Source of the DNA: Ramlibacter tataouinensis TTB310 | GTDB lineage: Bacteria; Pseudomonadota; Gammaproteobacteria; Burkholderiales; Burkholderiaceae_C | NCBI RefSeq assembly: GCF_000215705.1 | Contig: NC_015677.1 | Span: 3,484,001-3,548,000 of the forward strand | Direction of reading: 5' to 3' | DNA: 64,000 nucleotides | In this document: piece after piece, positions 1-9,757 of the stretch | Numbering within the stretch: position 1 is the stretch's first letter | Layout: every line of letters begins with the position of its first letter | Made by a program: the position numbers and the translations under genes | Notes under the pieces: model-generated | Database searches by the model: none | The model's input: the letters and a program-made list of their open reading frames with translations, nothing else | Told to the model about the DNA's origin: nothing

Positions 1-37
1 AAGCCCTGAGCGCCCGGCGCCGGGCGTCCAGGCCCGG

Positions 38-130
38 TCAGACCACGCCGAACAGCATCAGCAGCAGGACGACGGTCAGCGGTACGCCGAGGAGCCAGAG
101 GATGAGGGGCATGATCGTCTCCGAATTCAT
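38..130 (-). CDS. 30-residue hydrophobic peptide
   Basis: This short reading frame starts with ATG and encodes a peptide with a brief polar N-terminus (MNSETIMP). The rest is one continuous hydrophobic segment ending LLLMLFGVV, so it would be a single-span membrane peptide. It lies about 100 bases downstream of urtE on the same strand, so it could be read from the same transcript. I do not recognise a function. The clean start, stop and consistent hydrophobicity argue for a real small protein, but no homology can be checked here. Confidence 0.4.
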   Translation of the reverse strand: MNSETIMPLILWLLGVPLTVVLLLMLFGVV

Positions 131-233
131 GCGCGCACGATACGGGCTCGTCGCCGCTGAGCCTGACGGGGACCGGCGCCTTGCGCGGTAGGCTGCTGCC
201 TACAACTGCCGGGCTGAGGCCGGGCCCGCCGCG

Positions 234-938
234 CTAAATCGCGACCAGGCCGCGCACGCCGTCCCGCTCCATGTCCCGGCCGGCCCCGCGGGCGACGATC
301 TCGCCGCGCTCCATCACCAGGTAATGGTCGGCCAGCTCGCGCGCGAAGTCGTAGTACTGCTCGACCAGCAGCACCGCCACGGGCCGGCCGTCCAGGCCCT
401 GGTCGGCCAGGCGGCGGATCACCCGGCCCATGTCCTTGATGATGCTGGGCTGGATGCCTTCGGTAGGCTCGTCCAGCACCAGCAGCCGCGGCCGGGCTGC
501 CAGCGCCCGGGCGATGGCCAGCTGCTGCTGCTGGCCGCCGGACAGGTCGCCGCCGCGCCGGTGCAGCATCTGCGCCAGCACCGGGAACAGCTCGAACAGC
601 TGCGCGGGAATGGGCGTCGACGCGGGCCGGGAGGCCAGGCCCATGCGCAGGTTGTCCTGCACCGTGAGGCGGCCGAAGATCTCGCGCCCCTGCGGCACGT
701 AGCCGATGCCCGCCCGCGCCCGCTGGTAGGGCGTGGCCTGCTGCAGGGCCCGGCCTTCGAGTTCAATGCGGCCGGTGCGCACCGGCACCAGCCCCATCAG
801 CGACTTCAGCATCGTGGTCTTGCCCACGCCGTTGCGGCCCAGCAGCACCGTAACCCGGCCCGCCGGCACCTCGAACGACACATCGCGCAGGATGTGCGAG
901 CCGCCGTAGTACTGGTTGACGCCCTGGACGCTCAGCAT
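234..938 (-). CDS. urtE: Urea ABC transporter ATP-binding subunit UrtE
   Basis: UrtE is one of the two cytoplasmic ATPases that power urea uptake through the UrtBC permease. The 234-residue protein has a Walker A motif GRNGVGKTT at residues 34-42, the ABC signature LSGGQQQQ and a Walker B ending LLVLDEPTEGIQPSI. EGIQPSI after Walker B is typical of the LivF/UrtE branch of branched-chain-type ABC ATPases. It is the last gene of urtABCDE and starts four bases after the urtD stop. Length is normal for the family. Expression is expected to follow nitrogen status together with urease. Confidence 0.95.
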   Translation of the reverse strand: MLSVQGVNQYYGGSHILRDVSFEVPAGRVTVLLGRNGVGKTTMLKSLMGLVPVRTGRIELEGRALQQATPYQRARAGIGYVPQGREIFGRLTVQDNLRMGLASRPASTPIPAQLFELFPVLAQMLHRRGGDLSGGQQQQLAIARALAARPRLLVLDEPTEGIQPSIIKDMGRVIRRLADQGLDGRPVAVLLVEQYYDFARELADHYLVMERGEIVARGAGRDMERDGVRGLVAI

Positions 939-942
939 CGCT

Positions 943-1799
<857 letters not shown>

Positions 1800-1803
<4 letters not shown>

Positions 1804-2912
1804 CGCCGCCGTCCCCGCAGGCGCCGCAGCAGGCCCACCAGGCCGTCCGGCAGGAACAGCGTCACCGCGATGAACAGCGCGCCCAGGAAGTACAGCCAGA
1901 ACTCCGGCGCGGCCACGGTCAGCCAGCTCTTGGCCCCGCCCACCAGGAAGGCGCCGGCGATCGGGCCGACCAGCGTGGCGCGGCCGCCCACCGCCGCCCA
2001 GACCGCGATCTCGATGGAATTGGCCGGGCTCATCTCGCCGGGGTTGATGATGCCCACCTGCGGCACGTACAGCGCGCCGGCCACCCCGCACATGGCGGCC
2101 GAGATCACCCAGATCGTCAGCTTGTAGCGCACCGGGTCGTAGCCGCAGAACATGGCGCGCGACTCCGCGTCGCGGATCGCCTGCAGCACGCGGCCGAACC
2201 TGGCCGCCACCAGCCAGCGCGCGAACAGGAAAAACCCCAGCAGCGCAAGCCCGGTCAGCACGAACAGCGCCATGCGCATGGAGGGCGTGGCAATGGGCAG
2301 CCCCAGGACGCGCTTGAAGTCGGTGAAGCCGTTGTTGCCGCCCAGGCCGGTCTCGTTGCGGAAGAACAGCAGCATGGCAGCGAAGGTCATGGCCTGGGTG
2401 ATGATGGAGAAGTACACGCCCTTGATGCGCGAGCGGAAGGCGAAGAAGCCGAACACGAAGGCCACCCCGGCGGGCACCAGGACCACCAGCGCGAGCGTCG
2501 CCGCGAAGCTGTCCGACAGCTGCCAGTGCCAGGGGAGCTGCTTCCAGTCCAGGAACACCATGAAGTCGGGCAGGTCGCTGCCGTAGTGGCCCTGGCGGCC
2601 GATCTGGCGCATCAGGTACATGCCCATCACGTAGCCGCCCAGCGCGAAGAACAGGCCGTGCCCCAGCGACAGGATGCCGGTGTAGCCCCACACCAGGTCC
2701 ATGGCCAGCGCGCAGATGGCGTAGCACATGATCCGGCCGAGCAGGGCCACGCCGTAGTCGCCGAGGTGGAAGGCGCTGGTGGGCGGCACCGCCAGGTTCA
2801 GCACCGGGGCCAAAGCGCAGACGGCGATCAGGGCGACCAGGAACGCGGCCCAGCCAGCGTTGGTGAGCAAGGGCTCCGGAGGGGGCAACGCAAGCCGGGA
2901 GTCACCTCTCAT
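1800..2912 (-). CDS. urtC: Urea ABC transporter permease UrtC
   Basis: UrtC is one of two inner-membrane permease subunits that form the urea channel. The 370-residue protein is mostly hydrophobic. It carries the family stretches YTGILSLGHGLFFALGGYVMG near the N-terminus and GGNNGFTDF in the middle, both typical of the LivM/UrtC family. The ATG at 2912 overlaps the urtB stop by ATGA, and the stop overlaps the urtD start the same way, so urtB, urtC and urtD are tightly coupled. The C-terminus is a short basic cytoplasmic tail ending LRGRRR. Confidence 0.94.
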
Positions 2913-4471
2913 GCTCTTCCCTTGACCGCGAACAGCCCCTGCGGCCGCTTCTGGATGAAGACGATGATCAGGACCAGCACCGCGATCTTGGCCAGCACGG
3001 CGCCGGCCCAGCCCTCCAGCAGCTTGTTCAGCACGCCCAGCCCGAGCGCGGCGTAGACCGTGCCGGCGAGCTGCCCGACCCCGCCCAGCACCACCACCAT
3101 GAACGAGTCGACGATGTAGCTCTGGCCCAGGTCGGGGCCGACGTTGCCGACCTGGCTGAGCGCGCAGCCGGCCAGCCCTGCGATGCCCGAGCCCAGCGCG
3201 AAGGCATAGGTGTCGGTGCGCGCCGTGTTCACGCCCATGCAGGAGGCGATGGGCCGGTTCTGCGTGACGCCGCGCACGAACAGGCCCAGGCGCGTGCGTG
3301 CGATCAGGAACGCCATGCCGGCCAGCACGCCGGCGGCGAAGGCGATGATGACGATGCGGTTCCAGGGCAGCTGCAGGTTGCCCATCACCACCAGACCGCC
3401 GCTCATCCATCCGGGGTTCTCCACGGCCACGTTCTGCGCGCCGAACACCGAGCGCACGGCCTGCATCAGCATCAGGCTGATGCCCCAGGTCGCCAGCAGC
3501 GTCTCCAGCGGCCGGCCGTACAGGAAGCGGATCACGCCGCGCTCCAGGATGGCGCCCAGCAGGGCGGAGGCGGCGAAAGCCGCCGGCACCGCCGCCACCA
3601 GGTACCCGTCGAACGCGCCCGGCAGGTGCTGGCGGAACAGGTTCTGCACCACGTAGGTGGCGTAGGCGCCGATCATCATCAGCTCGCCGTGCGCCATGTT
3701 GATCACGCCCATCAGCCCGTAGGTGATGGCCAGCCCCAGCGCCACCAGCAGCAGGATGGAGCCCAGGCTGATGCCGGAGAACAGCTGCCCGAGGCGCTCG
3801 CCCCAGGCCAGGCGGCCCTCCACCTCGCGCAGCGCCGATGCCATGGCGGCGCGCACCTGGGCCTGAGGCTCCGGGCGCATGCGCTCCAGCAGCAGGGTCT
3901 TGGTGCCCGGGTCGCCGCTGGCCGCGAGCAGCCGGGCCGCCTCCAGCCGGCGCGCCGGGTCGCTGCTGCCCAGCAGCATGGCGGCGCGCACCCGGGCCAG
4001 CTGCGCCCGGATGCCCGGGTCGCCCTCGGCCGCGTAGGCCTTGTCGATCAGCGGCAGGCGGCCTTCGTCGGTCTCGCCCGCCAGCGACCTTACCGCCTGG
4101 GAGCGAACCGCCGGGTCCTGCGAGAACAGCCGCAGCGCGGCCAGCGCCATCTCCAGCTCGCCGCGCATGCGGTTGTTGCTGATCACGTCCTCGGCATCGG
4201 CGGGCAGCGCCACCTCGCCGCCGGTGACCGGGTCCAGGCCCCGGCCGCCGCGCACGATGAACACCTGGCCGCCGGCCGTGGCCTTCACCGCGTCGTCGGC
4301 CAGGGCCTGCAGCAACGCCACGGTCCTTTCGTCGGCGCCCTGGACGGCCTGGCCCAGGGCTACGATGCGCGCGTCGGAGTCGCCTACGGCCAGGGCAGTG
4401 GCCTGCTCCTGCGTGAGCGCATGGGCCTGCGCACCAAGGAAGACCGTCAGCAGAAGAAGAAGTTTTCTCAT
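2909..4471 (-). CDS. urtB: Urea ABC transporter permease UrtB
   Basis: UrtB is the LivH-type permease subunit of the urea transporter. The 520-residue protein starts with a signal-like sequence (MRKLLLLLTVFLGAQAHA). A roughly 200-residue Ala/Leu/Arg-rich helical region follows, which should lie in the periplasm. The permease domain begins near SLGSILLLVALGLAITYGLMGVINMAHGE. This long N-terminal extension is typical of proteobacterial UrtB and absent from plain LivH. It lies 46 bases downstream of urtA, after a hairpin, and overlaps urtC by four bases. Confidence 0.94.
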   Translation of the reverse strand: MRKLLLLLTVFLGAQAHALTQEQATALAVGDSDARIVALGQAVQGADERTVALLQALADDAVKATAGGQVFIVRGGRGLDPVTGGEVALPADAEDVISNNRMRGELEMALAALRLFSQDPAVRSQAVRSLAGETDEGRLPLIDKAYAAEGDPGIRAQLARVRAAMLLGSSDPARRLEAARLLAASGDPGTKTLLLERMRPEPQAQVRAAMASALREVEGRLAWGERLGQLFSGISLGSILLLVALGLAITYGLMGVINMAHGELMMIGAYATYVVQNLFRQHLPGAFDGYLVAAVPAAFAASALLGAILERGVIRFLYGRPLETLLATWGISLMLMQAVRSVFGAQNVAVENPGWMSGGLVVMGNLQLPWNRIVIIAFAAGVLAGMAFLIARTRLGLFVRGVTQNRPIASCMGVNTARTDTYAFALGSGIAGLAGCALSQVGNVGPDLGQSYIVDSFMVVVLGGVGQLAGTVYAALGLGVLNKLLEGWAGAVLAKIAVLVLIIVFIQKRPQGLFAVKGRA

Positions 4472-4481
4472 GAGAACCTGA

Positions 4482-4509
4482 CTCCCTCTCCCGCATGGCG
4501 GAGAGGGAG
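4482..4509 (-). promoter_or_regulatory. Intercistronic hairpin between urtA and urtB
   Basis: CTCCCTCTCC (4482-4491) and GGAGAGGGAG (4500-4509) form a perfect 10-bp stem with an 8-base loop. No T-run follows on the minus strand, so a complete terminator is unlikely. Placed directly after the binding-protein gene, it probably protects urtA mRNA or partly attenuates read-through, so that more UrtA than permease is made. This is a common arrangement in ABC operons. The role here is inferred from position. Confidence 0.6.
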
Positions 4510-4517
4510 GAACGGCC

Positions 4518-5801
4518 TTACAGCTTCGACTTGCCGTCCGGCTCGTCCTTCTTCTTGTCGTTGCCCTCGATGAAGGGGCTCCAGGGCTTGGCCTTGACCG
4601 GGCCGGGCGTCTTCCAGACCACGTTGAACTGGCCGTCGGCGCGCACCTCGCCGATGAACACCGGCTTGTGCAGGTGGTGGTTCTTCTCGTCCATCTTGGC
4701 GGTGAAGCCGGACGGCGCCTTGAAGGTCTGGCCGCCCATCGCGGCGATGACCTTGTCCACGTCGGTGGTCCTGGCCTTCTCCACCGCCTGCTTCCACATG
4801 TGGACGCCGATGTAGGTCGCCTCCATCGGGTCGTTGGTCAGCGGCTTGTCCTTGTGGCCGGCGATGCCCTTGGCCTTGGCGTAGGCGGCCCACTTCTTCA
4901 CGAACTCGTCGTTGGTGGGGTTCTTCACCGACTGGAAGTAGTTCCAGGCGGCCAGGTGGCCCACCAGCGGCTTGGTGTCGACGCCGCGCAGTTCCTCCTC
5001 GCCCACCGAGAAGGCCACCACCGGCACGTCCCTGGCCTTCAGGCCGGCGTTGCCCAGCTCCTTGTAGAACGGCACGTTGGAGTCGCCGTTGATGGTGGAG
5101 ATCACCGCGGTCCTGCCGTCGGCCGAGAACTTCTTGATGTCGGCCACGATGGTCTGGTAGTCGCTGTGGCCGAAAGGCGTGTACTTCTCGTCGATGTCGG
5201 ATTCCTTGACGCCCTTGGACTTGAGGAAGGCGCGCAGGATCTTGTTGGTGGTGCGCGGGTAGACGTAGTCGGTGCCCAGGAGCACGAAGCGCCTGGCACC
5301 GCCGCCCTCCTTGGACATCAGGTACTCCACCGCGGGGATGGCCTGCTGGTTGGGCGCCGCGCCGGTGTAGAACACGTTCTTGGACAGCTCCTCGCCCTCG
5401 TACTGCACCGGGTAGAACAGCAGGCCGCCCAGCTCCTCCACCACCGGCAGCACCGACTTGCGCGACACGCTGGTCCAGCAGCCGAAGACGGCGGCCACCT
5501 TGTCCTGCGTGAGCAGCTGCCGCGTCTTCTCGGCGAACAGCGGCCAGTTGGACGCGGGGTCCACGATGACGGGCTCGAGCTTCCTGCCGAGCACGCCGCC
5601 CTTGGCGTTGATCTCCTCGATGGCCATCAGCGCCGTGTCCTTCAGCACGGTCTCGGAGATCGCCATGGTGCCGGACAGGCTGTGCAGGATGCCGACCTTG
5701 ATGGTGCCGCCCGCGGCCTGGGCATGGACGGAGGAAACGCCGGACAGGCTGGCCAGGGCGGTGGCGGCGGTGATCGCCTTGAGGGTGAGACGTCGTTGCA
5801 T
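4518..5801 (-). CDS. urtA: Urea ABC transporter substrate-binding protein UrtA
   Basis: UrtA is the periplasmic urea receptor. The 427-residue precursor has a signal sequence (MQRRLTLKAITAATALASLS, cleavage likely after VHAQA). The mature protein is a type I periplasmic binding fold starting GGTIKVGILHSLSGTMAISE. The family stretches VFGCWTSVSRKSVLPVVEE and LLFYPVQYEGEE are present; the Cys/Trp pair is typical of UrtA and distinguishes it from Leu/Ile/Val binding proteins. It is the first gene of the urt operon and the most likely to be strongly expressed. The C-terminus is Lys/Asp-rich. Confidence 0.96.
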   Translation of the reverse strand: MQRRLTLKAITAATALASLSGVSSVHAQAAGGTIKVGILHSLSGTMAISETVLKDTALMAIEEINAKGGVLGRKLEPVIVDPASNWPLFAEKTRQLLTQDKVAAVFGCWTSVSRKSVLPVVEELGGLLFYPVQYEGEELSKNVFYTGAAPNQQAIPAVEYLMSKEGGGARRFVLLGTDYVYPRTTNKILRAFLKSKGVKESDIDEKYTPFGHSDYQTIVADIKKFSADGRTAVISTINGDSNVPFYKELGNAGLKARDVPVVAFSVGEEELRGVDTKPLVGHLAAWNYFQSVKNPTNDEFVKKWAAYAKAKGIAGHKDKPLTNDPMEATYIGVHMWKQAVEKARTTDVDKVIAAMGGQTFKAPSGFTAKMDEKNHHLHKPVFIGEVRADGQFNVVWKTPGPVKAKPWSPFIEGNDKKKDEPDGKSKL

Positions 5802-6139
5802 GTGCGCTCCAGGTGAAGGGGAGGAAGCCGGAAGTTGTCGCCGGACGTTTCAGCAGCTGATCGGTACGGCGTGCGACGCATGCTAGGGAGCGCAGCGTGC
5901 GCGGCCAATACGCCGCTTGGCGTATGGCTTGCGGTTTCAGCGGCCGTGGGGCTTGTAGGAAAAGGTCGTGACATGGGCGCAAAGGCTGTCGATGACCCCA
6001 CGCCGGCAAAGGCTTCCGATAGAGTTTTTAGCTAAGTCGCGGGGTCCTTTCGCCAAGGGCCATGCGGCTGGCGCAACGCTCGCCCGGGAGGGGTGGGCGT
6101 TGCCCGCAGTTCATTCATACAGACCCTGCAAGGAACGTC
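5802..6139. promoter_or_regulatory. Divergent intergenic region with an 18-bp palindrome and a sigma54-like site
   Basis: This 338-bp gap separates urtA (minus) from the glycosyltransferase (plus) and must hold both promoters. ATACGCC-GCTT-GGCGTAT at 5908-5925 is a 7-bp-arm palindrome that could be an operator. Overlapping it on the plus strand, TTGGC at 5917-5921 and TTGC at 5929-5932 place GG and GC 10 bases apart, as in sigma54 -24/-12 promoters. That orientation points away from urtA, towards the glycosyltransferase. No clear sigma54 site was found pointing to urtA. I see no coding sequence here. Confidence 0.35.
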
Positions 6140-7342
6140 ATGCAAACCCTCGTCGTCTTTTCCCACCTGCGCTGGAACTTTGTCTACCAGCGCCCCCAGC
6201 ACCTGCTGTCCCGGCTGGCCGCGCGTTGGCGAGTGGTTTTCATCGAGGAACCCATGCTCCACGCGCAGGAGCCGCACCTGGAGCGCATCAAGCCCTGCCC
6301 CGGCGTGCAGGTGTGGCGTCCGCACGTGAAGGGCGACACCCCCGGTTTCCATGACGACCACCTGCCGGTGCTGCAGCAGATGGTGATGCAGGCCATGGCC
6401 GAGGAGAACGTCAAGGACTACTGGGTCTGGTTCTACACCCCCATGGCCTATCCGCTGGCCTCGGAAATGACGCCGCGTGGCGTGGTCTACGACTGCATGG
6501 ACGAGCTGGCGGCCTTCAAGAACGCGCCGCGCCAGCTGCTGCAGCGCGAGAACGCGCTGTTCAAGGCCGCCGACCTGGTGTTCACCGGCGGCCCCAGCCT
6601 GTACCAGTCCAAGCGCACGCGCCACCCCAGCGTGCACTGCTTCCCGAGCAGCGTGGACGCCAAGCACTTCGCGCGCAACGTGCCGGACCATCCGCTGCAG
6701 GCGCAGCTGCCGCATCCGCGCGTGGGTTACTGCGGCGTGATCGACGAGCGCGTGGACCTGGGGATGGTGGCGGCCCTCGCCGACGCGCGGCCCGAGTGGC
6801 AGGTGGTGATGGTCGGCCCGGTGGTCAAGATCGATCCGGCCAGCATCCCCCAGCGGCCCAACATCCACTGGCTGGGCCAGCAGAGCTATGACGACCTGCC
6901 CGCCTTCATCTCGGGCTGGGACGTGTGCATGCTGCCGTTCGCGCTGAACGAGGCCACCCGCTTCATCAGCCCCACCAAGACGCTGGAGTACATGGCCTGC
7001 GGCCGGCCCTCGGTGAGCACGGCCATCAAGGACGTGGTCGAGCCCTATGGCCACGTGGTGCCCATCGTCTCCACGCCCGAGGAGTTCGTCGCGGCCTGCG
7101 ACGAGATCCTGGCGCGCACGCCCGAGCTGCAGCTGCGTCACGCCAAGGCGCTGGCCGAGGTGGTGGCCCGCACCTCCTGGGATGCGACCGCCAACGGGAT
7201 GGCGGAACTGATCGCCCAGGCCGACCAGGAGAACCAGGCGGCCAAGCGCGCGGCCGCCGCGCCGGCGGTCGGTGCGTCGCGGCCCGCGTCGGCCATGCTG
7301 ACCGAGCCGCTGGTGGCGGCGCGGCGCGCGGTGGTGGGCTAA
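6140..7342 (+). CDS. Glycosyltransferase family 1/4-like protein
   Basis: The 400-residue protein starts MQTLVVFSHLRWNFVYQRPQ. This opening (FSHLRW, QRPQHLLSRLA) is shared by a family of bacterial glycosyltransferases annotated as group 1. The C-terminal half has the Rossmann-type stretch VGYCGVIDERVDL and a nucleotide-sugar-binding region, FISPTKTLEYMACGRPSVST, typical of GT-B enzymes. It probably transfers a sugar to an envelope or exopolysaccharide acceptor; donor and acceptor cannot be told. I chose the ATG at 6140, preceded by AAGGA, over the in-frame upstream ATG at 6062. No sugar-metabolism genes lie next to it. Confidence 0.8.
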   Translation: MQTLVVFSHLRWNFVYQRPQHLLSRLAARWRVVFIEEPMLHAQEPHLERIKPCPGVQVWRPHVKGDTPGFHDDHLPVLQQMVMQAMAEENVKDYWVWFYTPMAYPLASEMTPRGVVYDCMDELAAFKNAPRQLLQRENALFKAADLVFTGGPSLYQSKRTRHPSVHCFPSSVDAKHFARNVPDHPLQAQLPHPRVGYCGVIDERVDLGMVAALADARPEWQVVMVGPVVKIDPASIPQRPNIHWLGQQSYDDLPAFISGWDVCMLPFALNEATRFISPTKTLEYMACGRPSVSTAIKDVVEPYGHVVPIVSTPEEFVAACDEILARTPELQLRHAKALAEVVARTSWDATANGMAELIAQADQENQAAKRAAAAPAVGASRPASAMLTEPLVAARRAVVG

Positions 7343-7390
7343 GGACCGGCCGGGCCCCTGGCACCGGCGGGAGGGTGGCCGGTGCCTGGA

Positions 7391-8647
7391 TCAGGCCGCC
7401 TCCCACAGTGCGGCCATCGGCACGGCCAGAAGGTCGGGCCCGAAGCGCAGGACGGCATCGCCGTCGTACATCACGATGCCGCAGCGCCAGCGCGGACCGG
7501 CCACTTCCCTGAGCTTGCGCAGGCCGCGGAAATCGGCTTCCCGCACCGTGCTGGACGCCTTGACCTCCACACCGGCCAGTTCCTGGGGCCCCCTCTCCAG
7601 GACGATGTCCACTTCGTGGTCGTCGCGATCGCGGAAGTGATGGAAGGCCACGGGTTGCGGCTGCCAGCTGGCCTGGCGCCGCAGTTCCTGGAAGACGAAG
7701 GTTTCCGCCAGCTGCCCCAGCAGGGTGCGGTCCTGGTAGACCTCGGCCGCGTCCACCCGCAGCAGCGCACAGGCGAGGCCGGTATCGCCCAGATGGATCT
7801 TGGGCGTCTTGACCAGCCGCGGCAGCTGGCGCAGGTGCCATGGCGGCAAGGTTTCCAGCAGGAACAGGCGTTCCAGCAAGATCAGGTAGTCGCGTATCGT
7901 GGGACGACTGAGCTGGAACGGGCCTGCCAGCTCGCTGAGGTTGAAGAGCCTGGCTGTCTGCGCAGCGGCGAACTCGAGCAGCCTCGGCAGCGCGTCCAGG
8001 GCGCTGATGCGGGCCAGGTCGCGTACGTCCCGCTGCACCAGGGCCTGCACGTAGGCCTGGTACCAGGCGCGCCGGCGGTTTTCGCTGCGCGCGAGCGCCG
8101 CAGGATAGCCGCCCGCCACGATGCGCTGCGCCAGTGCCAGCCCGAGGCGCTGGTGCCTGGCCGGTGCGAACCGGCCCCCGAAAAGCTTGTGCAGGAAGGT
8201 GCCGGGACGCCGCTCGATCTCGCACTGCGCCAAGGGGTGGAGACGCTGGGCTTCCAGCCGTCCGGCCAGCGAGTCCGCCAAGGCCGGCAGCAGCAGGACA
8301 TTGGCCGAGCCGGTCAGAAGGAACCGCCCGGGCCGGCGGTCCTTGTCGACCGAAGCCTTGAGCGAGGTGAAGATTTCAGGAATGCGCTGGATCTCGTCCA
8401 GCACCATGCGCGGCGGCAGATCAGCCACGAAGCCGACGGGGTCGGTACGGGCGGCCGCCAGCAGGTTGTCGTCGTCGAAACTCAGGTAACCATAGCCGGC
8501 CGGCTCGGCCACGGCACGCGCCAGGGAGGTCTTGCCGCTCTGGCGCGGGCCATGCAGCAGGACCACGGGCGTGTCCGCCAGCGCCTCCATGAGCGGTTGC
8601 TGGGCGAAACGGGGAAATACGGGGTCGCTGGTTGAAAGTTCCGGCAC
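7391..8647 (-). CDS. AAA+ ATPase with DUF4143 domain
   Basis: The 418-residue protein has a P-loop GPRQSGKT at residues 33-40, a Walker B region MVLDEIQRIPE and a sensor-like LLTGSANVLLLP. A C-terminal nuclease-like half contains DHEVDIVLERG and VEVKAS, as in the AAA_14/DUF4143 family. These orphan ATPases are widespread and scattered by horizontal transfer, and their cellular role is unsettled. The start is GTG at 8647. Three to four 23-bp direct repeats straddle this start, which suggests dedicated regulation. It is flanked by unrelated genes and looks like a single-gene insertion. Confidence 0.85.
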   Translation of the reverse strand: MPELSTSDPVFPRFAQQPLMEALADTPVVLLHGPRQSGKTSLARAVAEPAGYGYLSFDDDNLLAAARTDPVGFVADLPPRMVLDEIQRIPEIFTSLKASVDKDRRPGRFLLTGSANVLLLPALADSLAGRLEAQRLHPLAQCEIERRPGTFLHKLFGGRFAPARHQRLGLALAQRIVAGGYPAALARSENRRRAWYQAYVQALVQRDVRDLARISALDALPRLLEFAAAQTARLFNLSELAGPFQLSRPTIRDYLILLERLFLLETLPPWHLRQLPRLVKTPKIHLGDTGLACALLRVDAAEVYQDRTLLGQLAETFVFQELRRQASWQPQPVAFHHFRDRDDHEVDIVLERGPQELAGVEVKASSTVREADFRGLRKLREVAGPRWRCGIVMYDGDAVLRFGPDLLAVPMAALWEAA

Positions 8648-8706
8648 CGGCTGATTGTAAGTAACATGCCCGGCTGATTGAAACCCTGGATCCCGGCTGA
8701 TTGAAA
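8626..8706. repeat. Tandem 23-bp repeats at the start of the DUF4143 ATPase gene
   Basis: The core CCGGCTGATTG occurs at 8647, 8670 and 8693, exactly 23 bp apart; two copies continue with AAACC. A fourth, degenerate copy (CGCTGGTTGAAA at 8626) keeps the same phase inside the coding region. Two helical turns per repeat would put the sites on one DNA face, as expected for cooperative binding of a regulator or of the ATPase product. Confidence 0.7.
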
Positions 8707-8749
8707 CCTTCGGTGCGGACGAGGAGCGCCCGGGTGCTCGACGACGTCC

Positions 8750-9757
8750 TCAAGCCTCGAACTGCGGCTGCAGCTGGCGGATGCGGTTCAGGGCCATGGC
8801 CGCCGCGGCCGTGCGCGTCTCCACGCCCAGCTTGGCCAGGATGCGCTCCAGGTGCTTCTTCACCGTGGCCGGGCTGGCGCCCAGGATGTCGGCGATGTCG
8901 CGGTTGATCTTGCCCTTGGCCACCCAGTAGAGCACCTCGGCCTCGCGGGCGGTGAGCTTGAAACACAGGCTCATGGCCTCGACCACGGCGGCGTCCGACA
9001 CCTCGCGCATCACGATCAGCCACTCGCCCTCGCCCGTGCCGCCGTCGCCGGTCTGCTGGTGCAGCCGGAAGGTGAGGCGGCGCGCACCGAGCTCGACCAC
9101 CAGGCGCGGCGGCTCCACCTGCCGGTTCGCATCGGCCAGGCTGCGGCGCAGCCAGTCGGTCACCGCCTGCGGCGCCAGGTTCGGCCAGTGCGGCGGATGG
9201 CCGCCGAAGTAGGCCAGCAGCAGGTCGCGCGCCAGCGGGGTCTGCCACATCAGCCGGCCGTCGTCGGCGCGCACGGTGATGCTGGCGTAGCCGAAGGCGT
9301 CCAGCGCGTTGCGCGCCTGGCCGGCCTGCTGCGCCTCCTGGCGCGCGCGGCGCGCGCTCCCCAGGTGCACGTTCATGCGGGCCAGCACCTCGCGCGGCTT
9401 GATCGGCTTGGTCACGTAGTCCACGCCGCCGGCCTCCAGCCCCGCCACCAGGTGCTCGGTCTCGGTCAGGCCGGTCATGAAGATGATGGGGATGTGCGCC
9501 GTGGCCGGCCCGGCCTTGAGCCGGCGCGCCACCTCGAAGCCGTCCATGCCCGGCATCACCGCGTCCAGCAGCACGATGTCGGGCAGGGCCTGCAACGCCC
9601 GCTGCAGGGCCGCCGCGCCGCTGGTGGCCACCAGCACCGTGCAGCCGGACTCCTCCAGCGCATCGTGCAGCAGCGCCAGGTTGTCGGGCACGTCGTCCAC
9701 CACCAGGACCAGGTCGCCCCGGGCCCGGTCCAGCGCCGCAGCGGCCGTGCGGCTCAT
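8750..9757 (-). CDS. Response regulator with REC and LuxR-type HTH domains
   Basis: The 335-residue protein has an N-terminal receiver (LVLVVDDVPDN; phospho-acceptor Asp65 in DIVLLDAVMPG; TKPIKP lysine loop). A roughly 130-residue middle region of PAS-like character follows. The C-terminal LuxR HTH contains LTAREAEVLYWVAKGKINRD and ATVKKHLERILAKLGV. It should be a DNA-binding output protein phosphorylated by the kinase encoded just upstream; the two genes overlap by ATGA at 9754-9757. Target genes are unknown; the neighbouring urease operon and urt genes are the obvious candidates. KINRDIADIL in place of KTNREIA is a normal variation of the family. Confidence 0.9.
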   Translation of the reverse strand: MSRTAAAALDRARGDLVLVVDDVPDNLALLHDALEESGCTVLVATSGAAALQRALQALPDIVLLDAVMPGMDGFEVARRLKAGPATAHIPIIFMTGLTETEHLVAGLEAGGVDYVTKPIKPREVLARMNVHLGSARRARQEAQQAGQARNALDAFGYASITVRADDGRLMWQTPLARDLLLAYFGGHPPHWPNLAPQAVTDWLRRSLADANRQVEPPRLVVELGARRLTFRLHQQTGDGGTGEGEWLIVMREVSDAAVVEAMSLCFKLTAREAEVLYWVAKGKINRDIADILGASPATVKKHLERILAKLGVETRTAAAAMALNRIRQLQPQFEA

